The notes below the pieces were generated by a model. The model ran no database searches. It was not told the origin of the DNA and was given only the letters and a program-made list of their open reading frames with translations. Positions 10,998 to 23,123 of a DNA stretch of 64,000 bases are shown here, one piece after another. Source of the stretch: Symsagittifera roscoffensis (taxonomy: Eukaryota; Xenacoelomorpha; Acoela; Convolutidae); NCBI RefSeq assembly GCF_963678635.1, contig NC_087071.1:46852889-46916888 (forward strand), written 5' to 3'. The translations under genes and the position numbers were made by a program. Numbering within the stretch: position 1 is the first letter of the stretch; every line of letters starts with the position of its first letter.

Positions 10998-13207
10998 TAG
11001 TCGCGGCGGTCAACAAATTATTCGCGGCAGTCGAACAAAAAATTAGTCGCGACAGTCGAAAAAATAGTCGAAGTGTTCAAAAAGTAGTCGCCGCATGGTC
11101 GAAAAATTAGACCACCGCGACTAATTTTTCGACCATGCCGCGACTAATTTTTTTTACCACCTCGACTATTTTTTCGACTGTCGCGAATAATTTTTCGACC
11201 GCCGCGGCTAACTTTCCCTCGGTCGCGCCGGTCGTGGACACCTTGTCTTAGTCTGCGAAGTCTGGAAATATCAATTTTTGGTCGGGGTAGTCTGGAAATA
11301 CCAAAATTTGGTCACGACTGTCTGATCATGAAACCACAATCTCGACCCGGGTACTTATCTCCTCTCTTTGCCACTGTTGTGCTATTGCGTTTCTCCATAT
11401 TTTTGTCAGTAATAAAAAGTACAGTAATTAAGGTTTCAAAAAAGTTTTGAAATGTTTTAGAACGACTGATTACCCCAATAAAAGTAGTTACGGCAAGTCC
11501 GTTACCATCGCTAACGCTAATCGTTAATGCTGATTATCAATGCCAGTCATTCAAGTTTTCAAAGAAGGTCATTCCAAAAGAAACGGATAAAATTTAATTT
11601 ACTTTTGGTCCCTGCAGTTTGGCTTGAGTCATCAGCCACTTCAGTAAATTTAGAGTATTGTACTTTTCTATATCATAGATGATAATGACTCATTTTTCCT
11701 CCAAAATTAGAAATTCCTTTTCATCACTTATTTTAGTCGCGGCGGTCAACAAAGTATTCGCGGCAGTCGAACAAAAAATTAGTCGCGACAGTCGAAAAAA
11801 TAGTCGAATTGTTCAAAAAGTAGTCGCCGCATGGTCGAAAAATTAGACCACCACGACTAATTTTTCGACCATGCCGCGACTAATTTTTTTTACCACCTCG
11901 ACTATTTTTTCGACTGTCGCGAATAATTTTTCGACCGCCGCGGCTAACTTTCCCTCGGTCGCGCCGGTCGTGGACACCTTGTCTTAGTCTGCGAAGTCTG
12001 GAAATATCAATTTTTGGTCGGGGTAGTCTGGAAATACCAAAATTTGGTCACGACTGTCTGATCATGAAACCACAATCTCGACCCGGGTACTTATCTCCTC
12101 TCTTTGCCACTGTTGTGCTATTGCGTTTCTCCATATTTTTGTCAGTAATAAAAAGTACAGTAATTAAGGTTTCAAAAAAGTTTTGAAATGTTTTAGAACG
12201 ACTGATTACCCCAATAAAAGTAGTTACGGGCAAGTCCGTTACCATCGCTAACGCTAATCGTTAATGCTGATTATCAATGCCAGTCATTCAAGTTTTCAAA
12301 GAAGGTCATTCCAAAAGAAACGGATAAAATTTAATTTACTTTTGGTCCCTGCAGTTTGGCTTGAGTCATCAGCCACTTCAGTAAATTTAGAGTATTGTAC
12401 TTTTCTATATCATAGATGATAATGACCCATTTTTCCTCCAAAATTAGAAATTCCTTTTCATCACTTATTTTAGTCGCGGCGGTCAACAAAGTATTCGCGG
12501 CAGTCGAACAAAAAATTAGTCGCGACAGTCGAAAAAATAGTCGAATTGTTCAAAAAGTAGTCGCCGCATGGTCGAAAAATTAGACCACCACGACTAATTT
12601 TTCGACCATGCCGCGACTAATTTTTTTTACCACCTCGACTATTTTTTCGACTGTCGCGAATAATTTTTCGACCGCCGCGGCTAACTTTCCCTCGGTCGCG
12701 CCGGTCGTGGACACCTTGTCTTAGTCTGCGAAGTCTGGAAATATCAATTTTTGGTCGGGGTAGTCTGGAAATACCAAAATTTGGTCACGACTGTCTGATC
12801 ATGAAACCACAATCTCGACCCGGGTACTTATCTCCTCTCTTTGCCACTGTTGTGCTATTGCGTTTCTCCATATTTTTGTCAGTAGTAAAAAGTAAAGTAA
12901 TTAAGGTTTCAAAAAAGTATTGAAATGTTTTAGAACGACTGAGTACCCCAATAAAAGTAGTTACGGGCAAGCCCGTTACCATCGCTAACGCTAATCGTTA
13001 ATGCTGATTATCAATGCCAGTCATTCAAGTTTTCAAAGAAGGTCATTCCAAACGAAACGGATAAAATTTAACTTACTTTTGGTCCCTGCAGTTTGGCTTG
13101 AGTCATCAGCCACTTCCGTAAATTTAGAGTATTGTAATTTTCTATATCATAGATGATAATGACCCATTCTTCCTCCAAAATTAGAAATTCCTTTCCACTT
13201 ATTGCAA
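10998..13207. repeat. Three tandem copies of a 737-bp unit
   Basis: Units begin at about 10998, 11734 and 12471, giving a period of 736-737 bp. Each contains part of the fold-back minisatellite, the tctggaaatacc block, a conserved segment around tctcgacccgggtac, and the 3' half of the relic exon (to ttccttttca). In the first two units the exon is cut and joined by tcacttatt to the next unit; the third continues into the full exon. Units are nearly identical, so amplification followed the large duplication. Confidence 0.75.
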
Positions 13208-13340
13208 TCACTTTATCTTCATCAGCGTTACACCTAACTTCCTTGTCAATTGTTGAAATCTTGAATTTATTTCGTTGACTTCTAGTTTCTTCAATCATCA
13301 TGACAAAGCGCAAAATTTCTGGCAATGCTTGAATATTAAG
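13080..13340 (-). pseudogene. Relic exon of an unidentified gene (right copy)
   Basis: Second copy of the exon at 2577-2830. Here the donor GTAAGT after CCAAAA is intact, while the acceptor has degraded from tttgcag to attcaag. The frame is still open, with many replacement differences from the left copy. Partial copies lie at about 11600-11725 and 12337-12462. Confidence 0.4.
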
Positions 13341-13789
13341 ACGAAGCAAACAACTAGTTAATTTCTAATAACAGCTACAGCAAACCTTAAATTGGTGGAT
13401 TAATTCAACTTTGAACGAATGACTTTCCTTGACTATTAGCTATAGCTAATATTAATTGCACGAACCCAGAGCATTTTAATGCAGTCGATGTTTTTCTTAT
13501 TAAAACGAGTTGATTTTTTTAAAAATTACAATAGTGATGTTTTTGAACAGTTTTTTGGTCGGTTTCTCGCTGCCCGGGTGTTGTGGTTTGTTTTAGTATC
13601 TTAGATGAGCTTCGGTATTTAATTAATACTTGTTAACCAATTTAGTTACGACCATGGGTCGATATGATCGGAAGTCAGTTGTTCATTTTAACGTTCTTAA
13701 TTCAAATACTTCCTTTTAATAGTTTTAGTTTTTTTAAGTTCATGTATATTAATTGTACATATAGAGACATAGAATTAGAACAGTTTATT

Positions 13790-14240
13790 ATGGCGCAGTC
13801 TAATGATTCGAAAGTGAGTGGAATTCCCCCTTTTTGGCCTAACCATACACTAGAGCCACCGCATGCCTGGACCCAATGGAGCGACCAATTCCAATTGGCG
13901 ATCATTGCGAAAGAAAATCTGGATTTAGAGAACCTGCATGGACCAGAGATACCAGAGACGCAAATTCCAATCGTGGAACAAGCAACAGGCAGCGAGTCGG
14001 ACGCGGAAAAAGCCAACAGAGAGAGCAGGAACAAAAACACGACGAAACAGTATGAATCCGCCGAAGAGAAGCAGATCAACGAAGAAAAGAGGAAATTTAA
14101 TGGAATGAGATGAACGGAAGGGACAAGAAACTGCGATCAATTTTGTTCCTAGCCTTAGAGAGCGAAGGAAAAAGACTTTTTACACAAAAGAACCCGAGAG
14201 TCAAGATTCTAGCAACATCGTTCTCCAAGTTCTGGACTCT
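13790..14240 (+). pseudogene. Ty3/gypsy-type Gag N-terminal fragment (right copy)
   Basis: Starts with MAQS at 13790. This copy keeps one frame through PPFWPNHTLEPPHAWTQW, the FQLAIIAKENLDLE helix and the charged KANRESRNKN region to a TGA at about 14111. A frame break there precedes the LRSILF-type region. Similarity ends at about 14240, a short distance before an inverted piece of the same gag. Protein class is fairly secure; the copy is truncated. Confidence 0.65.
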
Positions 14241-14246
14241 TCTACG

Positions 14247-14363
14247 CTAATTGATCGCAGTTTCTTGTCCGCCTCCGTTCGTCTCATTCCATTAAATTTC
14301 CTCTTTTCTTCGTTGATCCGCTTCTCTTCGGCGGATTCATACTGTTTTATCGCGTTTTTGTTC
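14247..14363 (-). pseudogene. Inverted Gag fragment at the assembly gap
   Basis: Complement of the Gag charged region, equivalent to about 3533-3645, running into the N block. Together with 13790-14240 it makes an inverted duplication of gag with almost no spacer. This could be a true palindromic rearrangement or an assembly error. Confidence 0.6.
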
Positions 14364-14563
14364 NNNNNNNNNNNNNNNNNNNNNNNNNNNNNNNNNNNNN
14401 NNNNNNNNNNNNNNNNNNNNNNNNNNNNNNNNNNNNNNNNNNNNNNNNNNNNNNNNNNNNNNNNNNNNNNNNNNNNNNNNNNNNNNNNNNNNNNNNNNNN
14501 NNNNNNNNNNNNNNNNNNNNNNNNNNNNNNNNNNNNNNNNNNNNNNNNNNNNNNNNNNNNNNN
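14364..14563. other. Assembly gap of exactly 200 N
   Basis: The round length suggests a placeholder of unknown true size. Order and orientation across it should not be trusted: an inverted gag piece abuts its left edge and a 2.29-kb duplicated segment begins exactly at its right edge. Confidence 0.95.
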
Positions 14564-16851
14564 AAACCACAAATGAATCGAGTTGCATGAACATTTAAAA
14601 TATTTTAATTTGAGAACTTCAATATTTTAACCGGAAAAGATTGCACTATAAATCACAAACTTTTGAACTAATTTTTTACGTTTTGAAGCAACATACTTAT
14701 ACTACTTGAAACGTTCTTTGTGCATTATTAGAGTACCGTAATAATGAGCAAAAGATCTTTCAGATAGTACAAATAGGTTCCTTCAAAACCTGTTATTTCA
14801 AAAGTTGTTACAAAAACAAAAAGTTCAGCTGCTATACATGCTGATTTTTATAGGCGGAGCTTTCTTCAGTTCTATATATAATGTGGTTTGAAAACTCGAT
14901 TCCGTTCTGTCGTGAGCCGTTTCTGAAAGGTGATCTGTCGCATTAACAGGTATTATACTCATGATTTATATTGGACAGGTTAAATTAATACAAATGATAA
15001 CACACTCGTGGTAAATCCATGTAACTTTATATGATTGAAATTTTAAATTGGCAAAACCGTATTACATTTTAAGACAAACACGAATTTGTTAAATAAAAAA
15101 TCAGGAATTATTTTTTTGTGACTCGTTTACGGAGATTTACTTGAAACAAGAACTGGTAAAAAAAATATTGACAGGATTTAGTCAATTAGCTATCTTTAAT
15201 TTTTACTATATGGCATTTAGTAACGAATATAAAGAACTAACTATTAAATTTCCCCCTTTTTTAAAGAATGAGTGTAAATGAACCAGCCGAAGTATAAATC
15301 AGCCGGAAAGTAACGTCCAGTTTGCATAACTTTCGTAATTGTTAATTAATTGTTTCATATGCATTTTCGGCTGGTTTATATGGTAGCTAGCTTATACATC
15401 GGCTGGTTATATACCACTGAAAGAATTTTGTGAATCTTGTACTTTGTACAGAACCTCTTTCCCCTCCTCATTGCAACAGGGGGATGGTTAAAGCGATGCC
15501 AAATTCATCTGAAACTATATAAAATTGCTGGCCCAATTTGTACAAACTTACCTCTTCTTCGAATCAGAGTCTGAAAGTGACTGTGCAGACGTTCTTCTGT
15601 TTGAACTTCTCCATCAACCCGTTGCCGTACTTAATCATGAACAGCTACTTCCGGTCAAAGGTCAAACGCATGCTCGGGGTCACAAGAAGTTCAGCAATTT
15701 AATTGCGGCGCCATAGCCAGCAACATACAGTTGAACAAGTGTCAATTAACTCAAGGTGACAAAATAAAAAGACAAGAGTGACTTTCTTTGAAATTTTTTG
15801 AATACCTTTAAAAAAAGTATTACCTTAGCTTCTTTTCAGAGAAAGAAAAATGTTAGGGTTATTAAGCCAAAAAAGGATATCTCAAAACTGTACAAAGGAG
15901 CTCTTTGGGTTGGCAGGGGGTCGAATCAGTGCGTAATTTGCCTCCAAACATTTATTTTCAGTTCTTTGAAACAATTATTTTAATTTGAATTTATGAGAGA
16001 ATATTTGAACTTCAGCACAACAACTTTTTAAAGCAAAAGGAAGAGCTCTCGCACAGTTCTAAAAAACCCAACGCAAGTTACAATTCCGAAAAAAATTTAC
16101 AAATCAAAACGAACATTTTGAGGATTGAGAAAGGAACAACAATTTAAAAGAGGTTTTTTGTTGCAGGAAACTTGTTGCATCTATCGGTTTTTGGTTCCGT
16201 TAGTGCAATGTCGCATATTTTTAATTGGCTTTGAAATAAACTTATTGAAAATTTGGTGTGTAATCAGGAGTACAAAAACTCGAAAACAGTTGCGTTTGTT
16301 CCAAAATAAAAATCAATCCAATTTGTACCCAAATAGAAAATCAGTGCCATTTGTATCAAAAAAAATCAGTACCATTTGTACTAAAAATTAAAAACAGTTG
16401 CAGTTTTACCAAATCATCAGTCCAAAATATCATCTTGATTACAAACAAAACATTGATCATATACCTTTTAAAATGAGTCCCAATATAACGTATCGACTAG
16501 TTTTAAACTTTTGGGATTAGTTTCACATACTTTCACGCAAATCGGCCATTGTGTACCAATAATTGTTTATTTCGCGGTTGCCAAACGTCAGGAAATTTTT
16601 GAGAGCTTGAACACGCTCATTAAGTTTTCTCCATTTTCTGGTTTGTTTTGGAGTGAGCTATCCCATTCTGATAAGCTTCAGTTGACTCTCCACAATTTTT
16701 TTCTGCTACTTCAATTACCAATTAGTCAGCCATGAATTTGGGGAGAGATGTTGAATTTTCTATTCCTGATACTATTCCACCCTTAGCAAAAGTTGGAGAC
16801 GTGCCGGCTTGTTTTGTATGTTTTATTTTAGGCAGGAACGTTTGTATCCAT
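14564..16851. repeat. 2.29-kb segmental repeat, copy 1
   Basis: Nearly identical to 25039-27331, with a handful of single-base differences. It contains CAGCCG/CGGCTG inverted words (15280-15415) and degenerate repeats of the type atcagtaccatttgtac at 16270-16410. The small open frames inside (15525, 15798, 16125, 16511) are also open in the second copy only because the DNA is nearly identical. No gene recognised. Confidence 0.85.
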
Positions 16852-18200
16852 GTTGTAAGTGTGTAAGTGGATTTTACTTACAAAATTCTTGTGGACTTTG
16901 CGTACAAAAACGTCTAACGTAATTTCTGTCATTCTATTAGTTTTGTTGTGGATATGGCAACGAGCGAATGTAGGTAGTTGTTCCTGATTCCTCAGTTGTA
17001 ATCGGATTCCCCAAAAGTAAGTGGATACCGCAAAATTATGTGGATTCCGCTCCGCTTTTTTATAAGATTCCGCTTACAGTTTGCAGATTGCAATTACAGT
17101 TGCGGACTCCGCTAGAGCTGAAACTTACAAAACACAATTATTATGATTTGTTTCGGAATCCACAAACTGTTCCGGGTTCCGCAAGTTATGTTTCCGATTC
17201 CACAAATTTTATTGCGGATACTTGTTTTTGGAGAAAATTTGAGCAACGCATTGTTTCAGCTTTTTTCCTTAGAATCCAAAACAGCAAAGGTTATCAAAGA
17301 AAAAAGAAAAAGAGCAATGTGGCTAATTCGCAACAATTCTGTTTTTCGTCAGCTGCAAAATCCGCTTACAAATCGCACAATGAACACTTTGGCCTCAGTA
17401 TTGTAAAATAAATCTTCAAAAATTGGTTAGATTGGTCCAGTATATGACAAATTTGGCGTTTTCAGTACGTTTAATATTTAAAAAAGAACAATTGCAGCTA
17501 AAAATGCATACTTTTTAAACTGTAGCCAGGAAAACTATAGCTTCAAAAAATGGATATTTTTTTAAATAAGCATTAGGATGGTTTTGATAGTCAAATTTAG
17601 TAAATAAGACCGCACAAACTGTTAATCCGTTTCTTTCTTCCAAAATCTATATTTACTTATATTGGCTATAATAAAGACAAAAACGATCGGTTTGGAAAAA
17701 AAACTCGGGCCCATTTTTTGCAAAATAAATTGCACCAAAATCATTTCGTCAAAACTTCGGGCAAGTTTTGTTGCTACCGTTTTTTGTCTCGTGTCAAACC
17801 ACATTAGAAAAAGCGTTTTGATTTGAAATTTTCTTTGTTTTGTCAGGATTATTTAAATATTTTTTAATTAAAGGAAACACTAGCAGGGCGATTTCATTTT
17901 TCGGTGGTCTTTCTTCCAGGTATATTGCATCTTTGTATAATAATTTTCGTCATGGAAAAGTTTAATGGCTGGATATGCCATTCAAGGATGGATGTCGATT
18001 TCAAGCTGACCACAATACTGCAGAAGGTTTTCAATCATTCGTTTTTTTCATAACACAACTTTTAACACCGCTTGCTAAAAAATGATCGAAAGCGTTTATC
18101 CACAAGAGAAAGGAGCAACAAATGAAATGTGCAGTTCTTCACGGAGAACTGCTCTTGAGCCCCTTAAAACGAATTACAAGCAGTTTTTTCTGGATTTTGA
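16852..18200. other. No recognisable gene; degenerate TCCGC repeats
   Basis: Between 16860 and 17400 words such as ggattccgc, gattccgcttac and ttccgcaag recur irregularly, a diverged short repeat. The plus-strand frames at 17040-17411 are read through these repeats. A splice-like tttcttccag at about 17920 is followed by an open stretch, too short to call. Confidence 0.4.
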
Positions 18201-18306
18201 ATAACTTTTTGTTTTTTATTTCAGGAGGTGAACACAGGGCCTCAAAAGCCATCGCTTTCATAAAACAAAATCAAAATGTTCAAAAGAGGGCAGAAGTTTG
18301 ACAGGA

Positions 18307-18783
18307 ATGACCGCTGAATCAACAGCTGACCCAGCCTCGGGGCCCAGAAATAGTCCGGAAAAAGCCGAACACCTTAGCTATCATTCTGCGGCAACAAAGC
18401 AACCCGGAAAGGCTGTAATTTTCCCGGGTAACAAATGGCTGTACAGGAAACGGTCCCACAAAGGGGATCAACAGCGAAGCTCAACCAAAAATGAAATTGG
18501 AAGGAAAACGAACGTCATAGAATTGGCCGATTTTTCAGTCGTGACGCAAGACGAGAAAATCTATTCTACAAATGATGAAAGAGATGATGTTGGAATTGAA
18601 AATGACGTAACGAATGAGGTAACTCGTGAAGTAACGAATGACAGTTCAGGCGATGACATAAGAACGGATGAGCATGAAGAATATCAGTCGGACTTGAGCG
18701 ACATCAGCTCGGACGGGGCTAAAACGGACAAGGGTCGAGTGTGGAGGGTTTTCTCACTCTTCATCGGGTTGTTTGCACGTTAA
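18307..18783 (+). CDS. Uncharacterised acidic protein or exon
   Basis: An ATG-initiated frame of about 158 codons with coding-like composition: Ser/Pro/Lys in the first third, then a strongly acidic stretch with a short internal repeat of the NDVTNEVTREVTNDSS type, and a basic-hydrophobic end. A pyrimidine-rich acceptor-like ttttttatttcag lies at 18213-18224, but the frame from that AG hits a stop; a later AG near 18237 would keep it open, so it may be an internal exon. It is the longest undisrupted frame in the 14.6-30 kb interval. No family recognised; it could be chance. Confidence 0.35.
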   Translation: MTAESTADPASGPRNSPEKAEHLSYHSAATKQPGKAVIFPGNKWLYRKRSHKGDQQRSSTKNEIGRKTNVIELADFSVVTQDEKIYSTNDERDDVGIENDVTNEVTREVTNDSSGDDIRTDEHEEYQSDLSDISSDGAKTDKGRVWRVFSLFIGLFAR

Positions 18784-19104
18784 TTGGACCTCTTTAATTT
18801 TCCCCCTTTGGCACCCAGTTACGAACTGTACCCCTATAAAGAACTAATTCAACGGTTAAATATATATATGTTAACTTTGTACCTAGTAACGAATCCCGCT
18901 CCTTGCAAAGGCGGGAATTTAGTTATAAGATCCCGTCAATTGATTTTTTTTCGATGATTATATCGCTTCGCATGCTTGCATATATCAGCAAGATGTTAGA
19001 TTGATACATTTTTTTTTGAATTTTCTAAACATGATTTTTGCGAGGTAAAAACACAAAATCAATCATAGTCAGAGATAACGTTTTTTCAAATGGGTTCTTT
19101 TCAA

Positions 19105-21113
19105 TCAGGTTTTTTTGAGTTTTTCTGCTCGTTTATAAATCATTTGGATTTTTAAAAATTATAGGAGAAAAAGACAAAATTTAGAGAGCGACAAAAGGTT
19201 CAGCAATCAAGCTCTTATAACATCTTATTATTTTTAAAAAAATGGTGCTTTTGTTTTAGGTTCACTAACATCGAATATGAGAAAAAACTATCGATTCTGT
19301 TTATATGTGTTGGCTCCGCTTTTCCCATGTTAACAACCCCTGAGCTCCTCGTGAACTTAGCCGACACATTTCACGAAGAGACGGATGAATGGGTCGAAAA
19401 ACAAAAGGTGAATTTGAACGACTCGGGTCAGAATTTAGATTTTAAGGTTAAATGATACATCGCTAATAGCATATAATTGCCAACTACATCAAAAATATAG
19501 TTTAGTATATTTTTAGAATGTTGCCAGCAAAAACAGCCACAACTATCTATTTCAACAAAACATTTTCGAACATAAAACTGACACAGAAAAGAAAAGGCAA
19601 AAACCCGGTAAAATTTAACTAGACGCCCTTGAAGCTGAAGTTCCTAAGTTTTCGAGCAAACAGTTTCGACAACTAAGTTGCATCCTGTTTAAATCAGGAC
19701 AATTGCTTTATTCGTTTCCAATTTTCTTTCCAAATTTAATTTTTCCTCAATTGTGTTACGTAATAATATGGATAAATGGCGCGATGCTACGATAAAAAGT
19801 ACGAAGAATAAAAATCCTTACAATAGTTATGTTGTTCATCGCACCAAGTTTTATTGCTCAATGACAGCATTAAAACTGTTTATCAGAAGGGGTTTCAAAT
19901 GTATAAGAAATGGAAAAGAGCCAGCTGATGATAAACATATTTGCATCAAATCTGCTAACAAAAATTTGAAATCATTTTATTAACTATGAAGCAAAACTTG
20001 TGGTCCAAAATCACTACAACTACAGTAAACATTAAAAGATGAGTAAGTGCTAAGCATAACCGACGAAATCTGCTAAGCATAACAATCATCGAAATGAGTC
20101 GAGTGGTGTACCAACCAAATTAATGCCCTTTTAGTCGTGTTACAAATGACATCCAATAATTTTCAAAACTTATTATGCTTCATTTGAGCACTTAAGATGA
20201 TTTAAATTCAAGCAAAGAAATGTAATTTTTGGAAAATTTCAGCCCCTGTTCCAGAATAAAAAATCTTTAAAGAGAATTTCTGCCAAAACACTGAAAAACG
20301 AACTTTGGAAATTTTTCGTTTAACTTGAAGTTTTTTATCGAAAATGTTTTGTTTTTTCCCTACTTTACTGTGATGGTCGACCATGCCTGATTTCTAGTTT
20401 TACGTTCAGATCGTTTCATCACTTCCCGCAAAAAATATCTACACAAAATTGAAAAAATATATATATATTAATCGTAAAATTTCTCTGCGTTTTGCCCAGT
20501 AACTGGCTATCTTTGTTTATCTTTAGCATTGATATAAAGGAGAACACTTTTGTTCAGTTTGATAGAGTTTTCTCTTGTTTTTTAATTATTATTTTTGGGC
20601 TTTTTGAACTTTAAACTGAATGATATGGTCTGTAATTTAGTTGGCAACTGATTCCATTTCTTAGATCAAACATATTCCATTATTTGTTTCCCATGGTCAG
20701 TTTTTCTTATCAACTTTTAATCTCAGACCCTTGAGTCAACTCCTACTAGATAAAAAAACTCCTGGAAAATTGTTCTAGAATTGGATAGCAAAAACAAGGA
20801 AGATAAAAATAATTTTTTTTTTTTCACACTGGGAGCAAGCGAAAGATTGAAAACTAAATTTACAGAAAAATGATATGTCACAGACAAAACGACAAGCACC
20901 AATTTGTACACTCCGTGGCTTTCTTCTAGAATACAATGGAAAAGAAATGAATTGAATATAGTAATAGTTCAACCTGGATAGAATGAATCAGTTTGCCTGT
21001 TTTCACAGTGAGCATATGCTGTTTTTTTTAAAAGTTCGAATGTTTTCTAACATTCAAAAGTCGTCTCAATTAGAAAAAACAACAACGACATGCGATTTTA
21101 ACACAGATTTTAA
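19105..21113. repeat. 2010-bp tandem duplication, unit 1
   Basis: Starts near atcaggtttttttgag and is followed directly by a second, practically identical unit (21114-23123). I saw only a length change in one T run. The unit contains one plausible exon (19260-19407) and otherwise AT-rich non-coding DNA. Confidence 0.9.
19260..19407 (+). CDS. Plausible internal exon, unidentified gene (unit 1)
   Basis: 148 bp, bounded by a good acceptor (cttttgttttag) and a GTGAAT donor after AAAAG, and open throughout in one frame (one base plus 49 codons). The peptide has a hydrophobic ILFICVGSAF core, then TTPELLVNLADTF and an acidic-Trp end. The TTPELL pattern loosely recalls RasGEF N-terminal domains, but this is too short to rely on. 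No neighbouring exon was identified with confidence. Confidence 0.45.
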
Positions 21114-23123
21114 ATCAGGTTTTTTTGAGTTTTTCTGCTCGTTTATAAATCATTTGGATTTTTAAAAATTATAGGAGAAAAAGACAAAATTTAGAGAGCG
21201 ACAAAAGGTTCAGCAATCAAGCTCTTATAACATCTTATTATTTTTAAAAAAATGGTGCTTTTGTTTTAGGTTCACTAACATCGAATATGAGAAAAAACTA
21301 TCGATTCTGTTTATATGTGTTGGCTCCGCTTTTCCCATGTTAACAACCCCTGAGCTCCTCGTGAACTTAGCCGACACATTTCACGAAGAGACGGATGAAT
21401 GGGTCGAAAAACAAAAGGTGAATTTGAACGACTCGGGTCAGAATTTAGATTTTAAGGTTAAATGATACATCGCTAATAGCATATAATTGCCAACTACATC
21501 AAAAATATAGTTTAGTATATTTTTAGAATGTTGCCAGCAAAAACAGCCACAACTATCTATTTCAACAAAACATTTTCGAACATAAAACTGACACAGAAAA
21601 GAAAAGGCAAAAACCCGGTAAAATTTAACTAGACGCCCTTGAAGCTGAAGTTCCTAAGTTTTCGAGCAAACAGTTTCGACAACTAAGTTGCATCCTGTTT
21701 AAATCAGGACAATTGCTTTATTCGTTTCCAATTTTCTTTCCAAATTTAATTTTTCCTCAATTGTGTTACGTAATAATATGGATAAATGGCGCGATGCTAC
21801 GATAAAAAGTACGAAGAATAAAAATCCTTACAATAGTTATGTTGTTCATCGCACCAAGTTTTATTGCTCAATGACAGCATTAAAACTGTTTATCAGAAGG
21901 GGTTTCAAATGTATAAGAAATGGAAAAGAGCCAGCTGATGATAAACATATTTGCATCAAATCTGCTAACAAAAATTTGAAATCATTTTATTAACTATGAA
22001 GCAAAACTTGTGGTCCAAAATCACTACAACTACAGTAAACATTAAAAGATGAGTAAGTGCTAAGCATAACCGACGAAATCTGCTAAGCATAACAATCATC
22101 GAAATGAGTCGAGTGGTGTACCAACCAAATTAATGCCCTTTTAGTCGTGTTACAAATGACATCCAATAATTTTCAAAACTTATTATGCTTCATTTGAGCA
22201 CTTAAGATGATTTAAATTCAAGCAAAGAAATGTAATTTTTGGAAAATTTCAGCCCCTGTTCCAGAATAAAAAATCTTTAAAGAGAATTTCTGCCAAAACA
22301 CTGAAAAACGAACTTTGGAAATTTTTCGTTTAACTTGAAGTTTTTTATCGAAAATGTTTTGTTTTTTCCCTACTTTACTGTGATGGTCGACCATGCCTGA
22401 TTTCTAGTTTTACGTTCAGATCGTTTCATCACTTCCCGCAAAAAATATCTACACAAAATTGAAAAAATATATATATATTAATCGTAAAATTTCTCTGCGT
22501 TTTGCCCAGTAACTGGCTATCTTTGTTTATCTTTAGCATTGATATAAAGGAGAACACTTTTGTTCAGTTTGATAGAGTTTTCTCTTGTTTTTTAATTATT
22601 ATTTTTGGGCTTTTTGAACTTTAAACTGAATGATATGGTCTGTAATTTAGTTGGCAACTGATTCCATTTCTTAGATCAAACATATTCCATTATTTGTTTC
22701 CCATGGTCAGTTTTTCTTATCAACTTTTAATCTCAGACCCTTGAGTCAACTCCTACTAGATAAAAAAACTCCTGGAAAATTGTTCTAGAATTGGATAGCA
22801 AAAACAAGGAAGATAAAAATAATTTTTTTTTTTTCACACTGGGAGCAAGCGAAAGATTGAAAACTAAATTTACAGAAAAATGATATGTCACAGACAAAAC
22901 GACAAGCACCAATTTGTACACTCCGTGGCTTTCTTCTAGAATACAATGGAAAAGAAATGAATTGAATATAGTAATAGTTCAACCTGGATAGAATGAATCA
23001 GTTTGCCTGTTTTCACAGTGAGCATATGCTGTTTTTTTTTAAAAGTTCGAATGTTTTCTAACATTCAAAAGTCGTCTCAATTAGAAAAAACAACAACGAC
23101 ATGCGATTTTAACACAGAGTTCC
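21114..23123. repeat. 2010-bp tandem duplication, unit 2
   Basis: Second unit. Near-perfect identity to 19105-21113 means either a very recent duplication or an assembly artefact. Confidence 0.9.
21270..21417 (+). CDS. Plausible internal exon, duplicated (unit 2)
   Basis: Exact copy of 19260-19407, with the same acceptor and donor. If both units are real, a transcript could include the exon twice; its length of 148 is not a multiple of three, so double inclusion would shift the frame. Confidence 0.4.

Noticed and set aside
15525-15716. Open frame ending in a GQTHARGHKK-like stretch, vaguely like ribosomal protein S13
   Set aside because: Only a few residues agree, no other S13 motif is present, and the preservation in the second copy follows from near-identical DNA.
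19753-19983. 76-codon frame present in both 2010-bp units
   Set aside because: Starts at GTG, no splice or promoter context, no motif; both copies are identical, so conservation says nothing.
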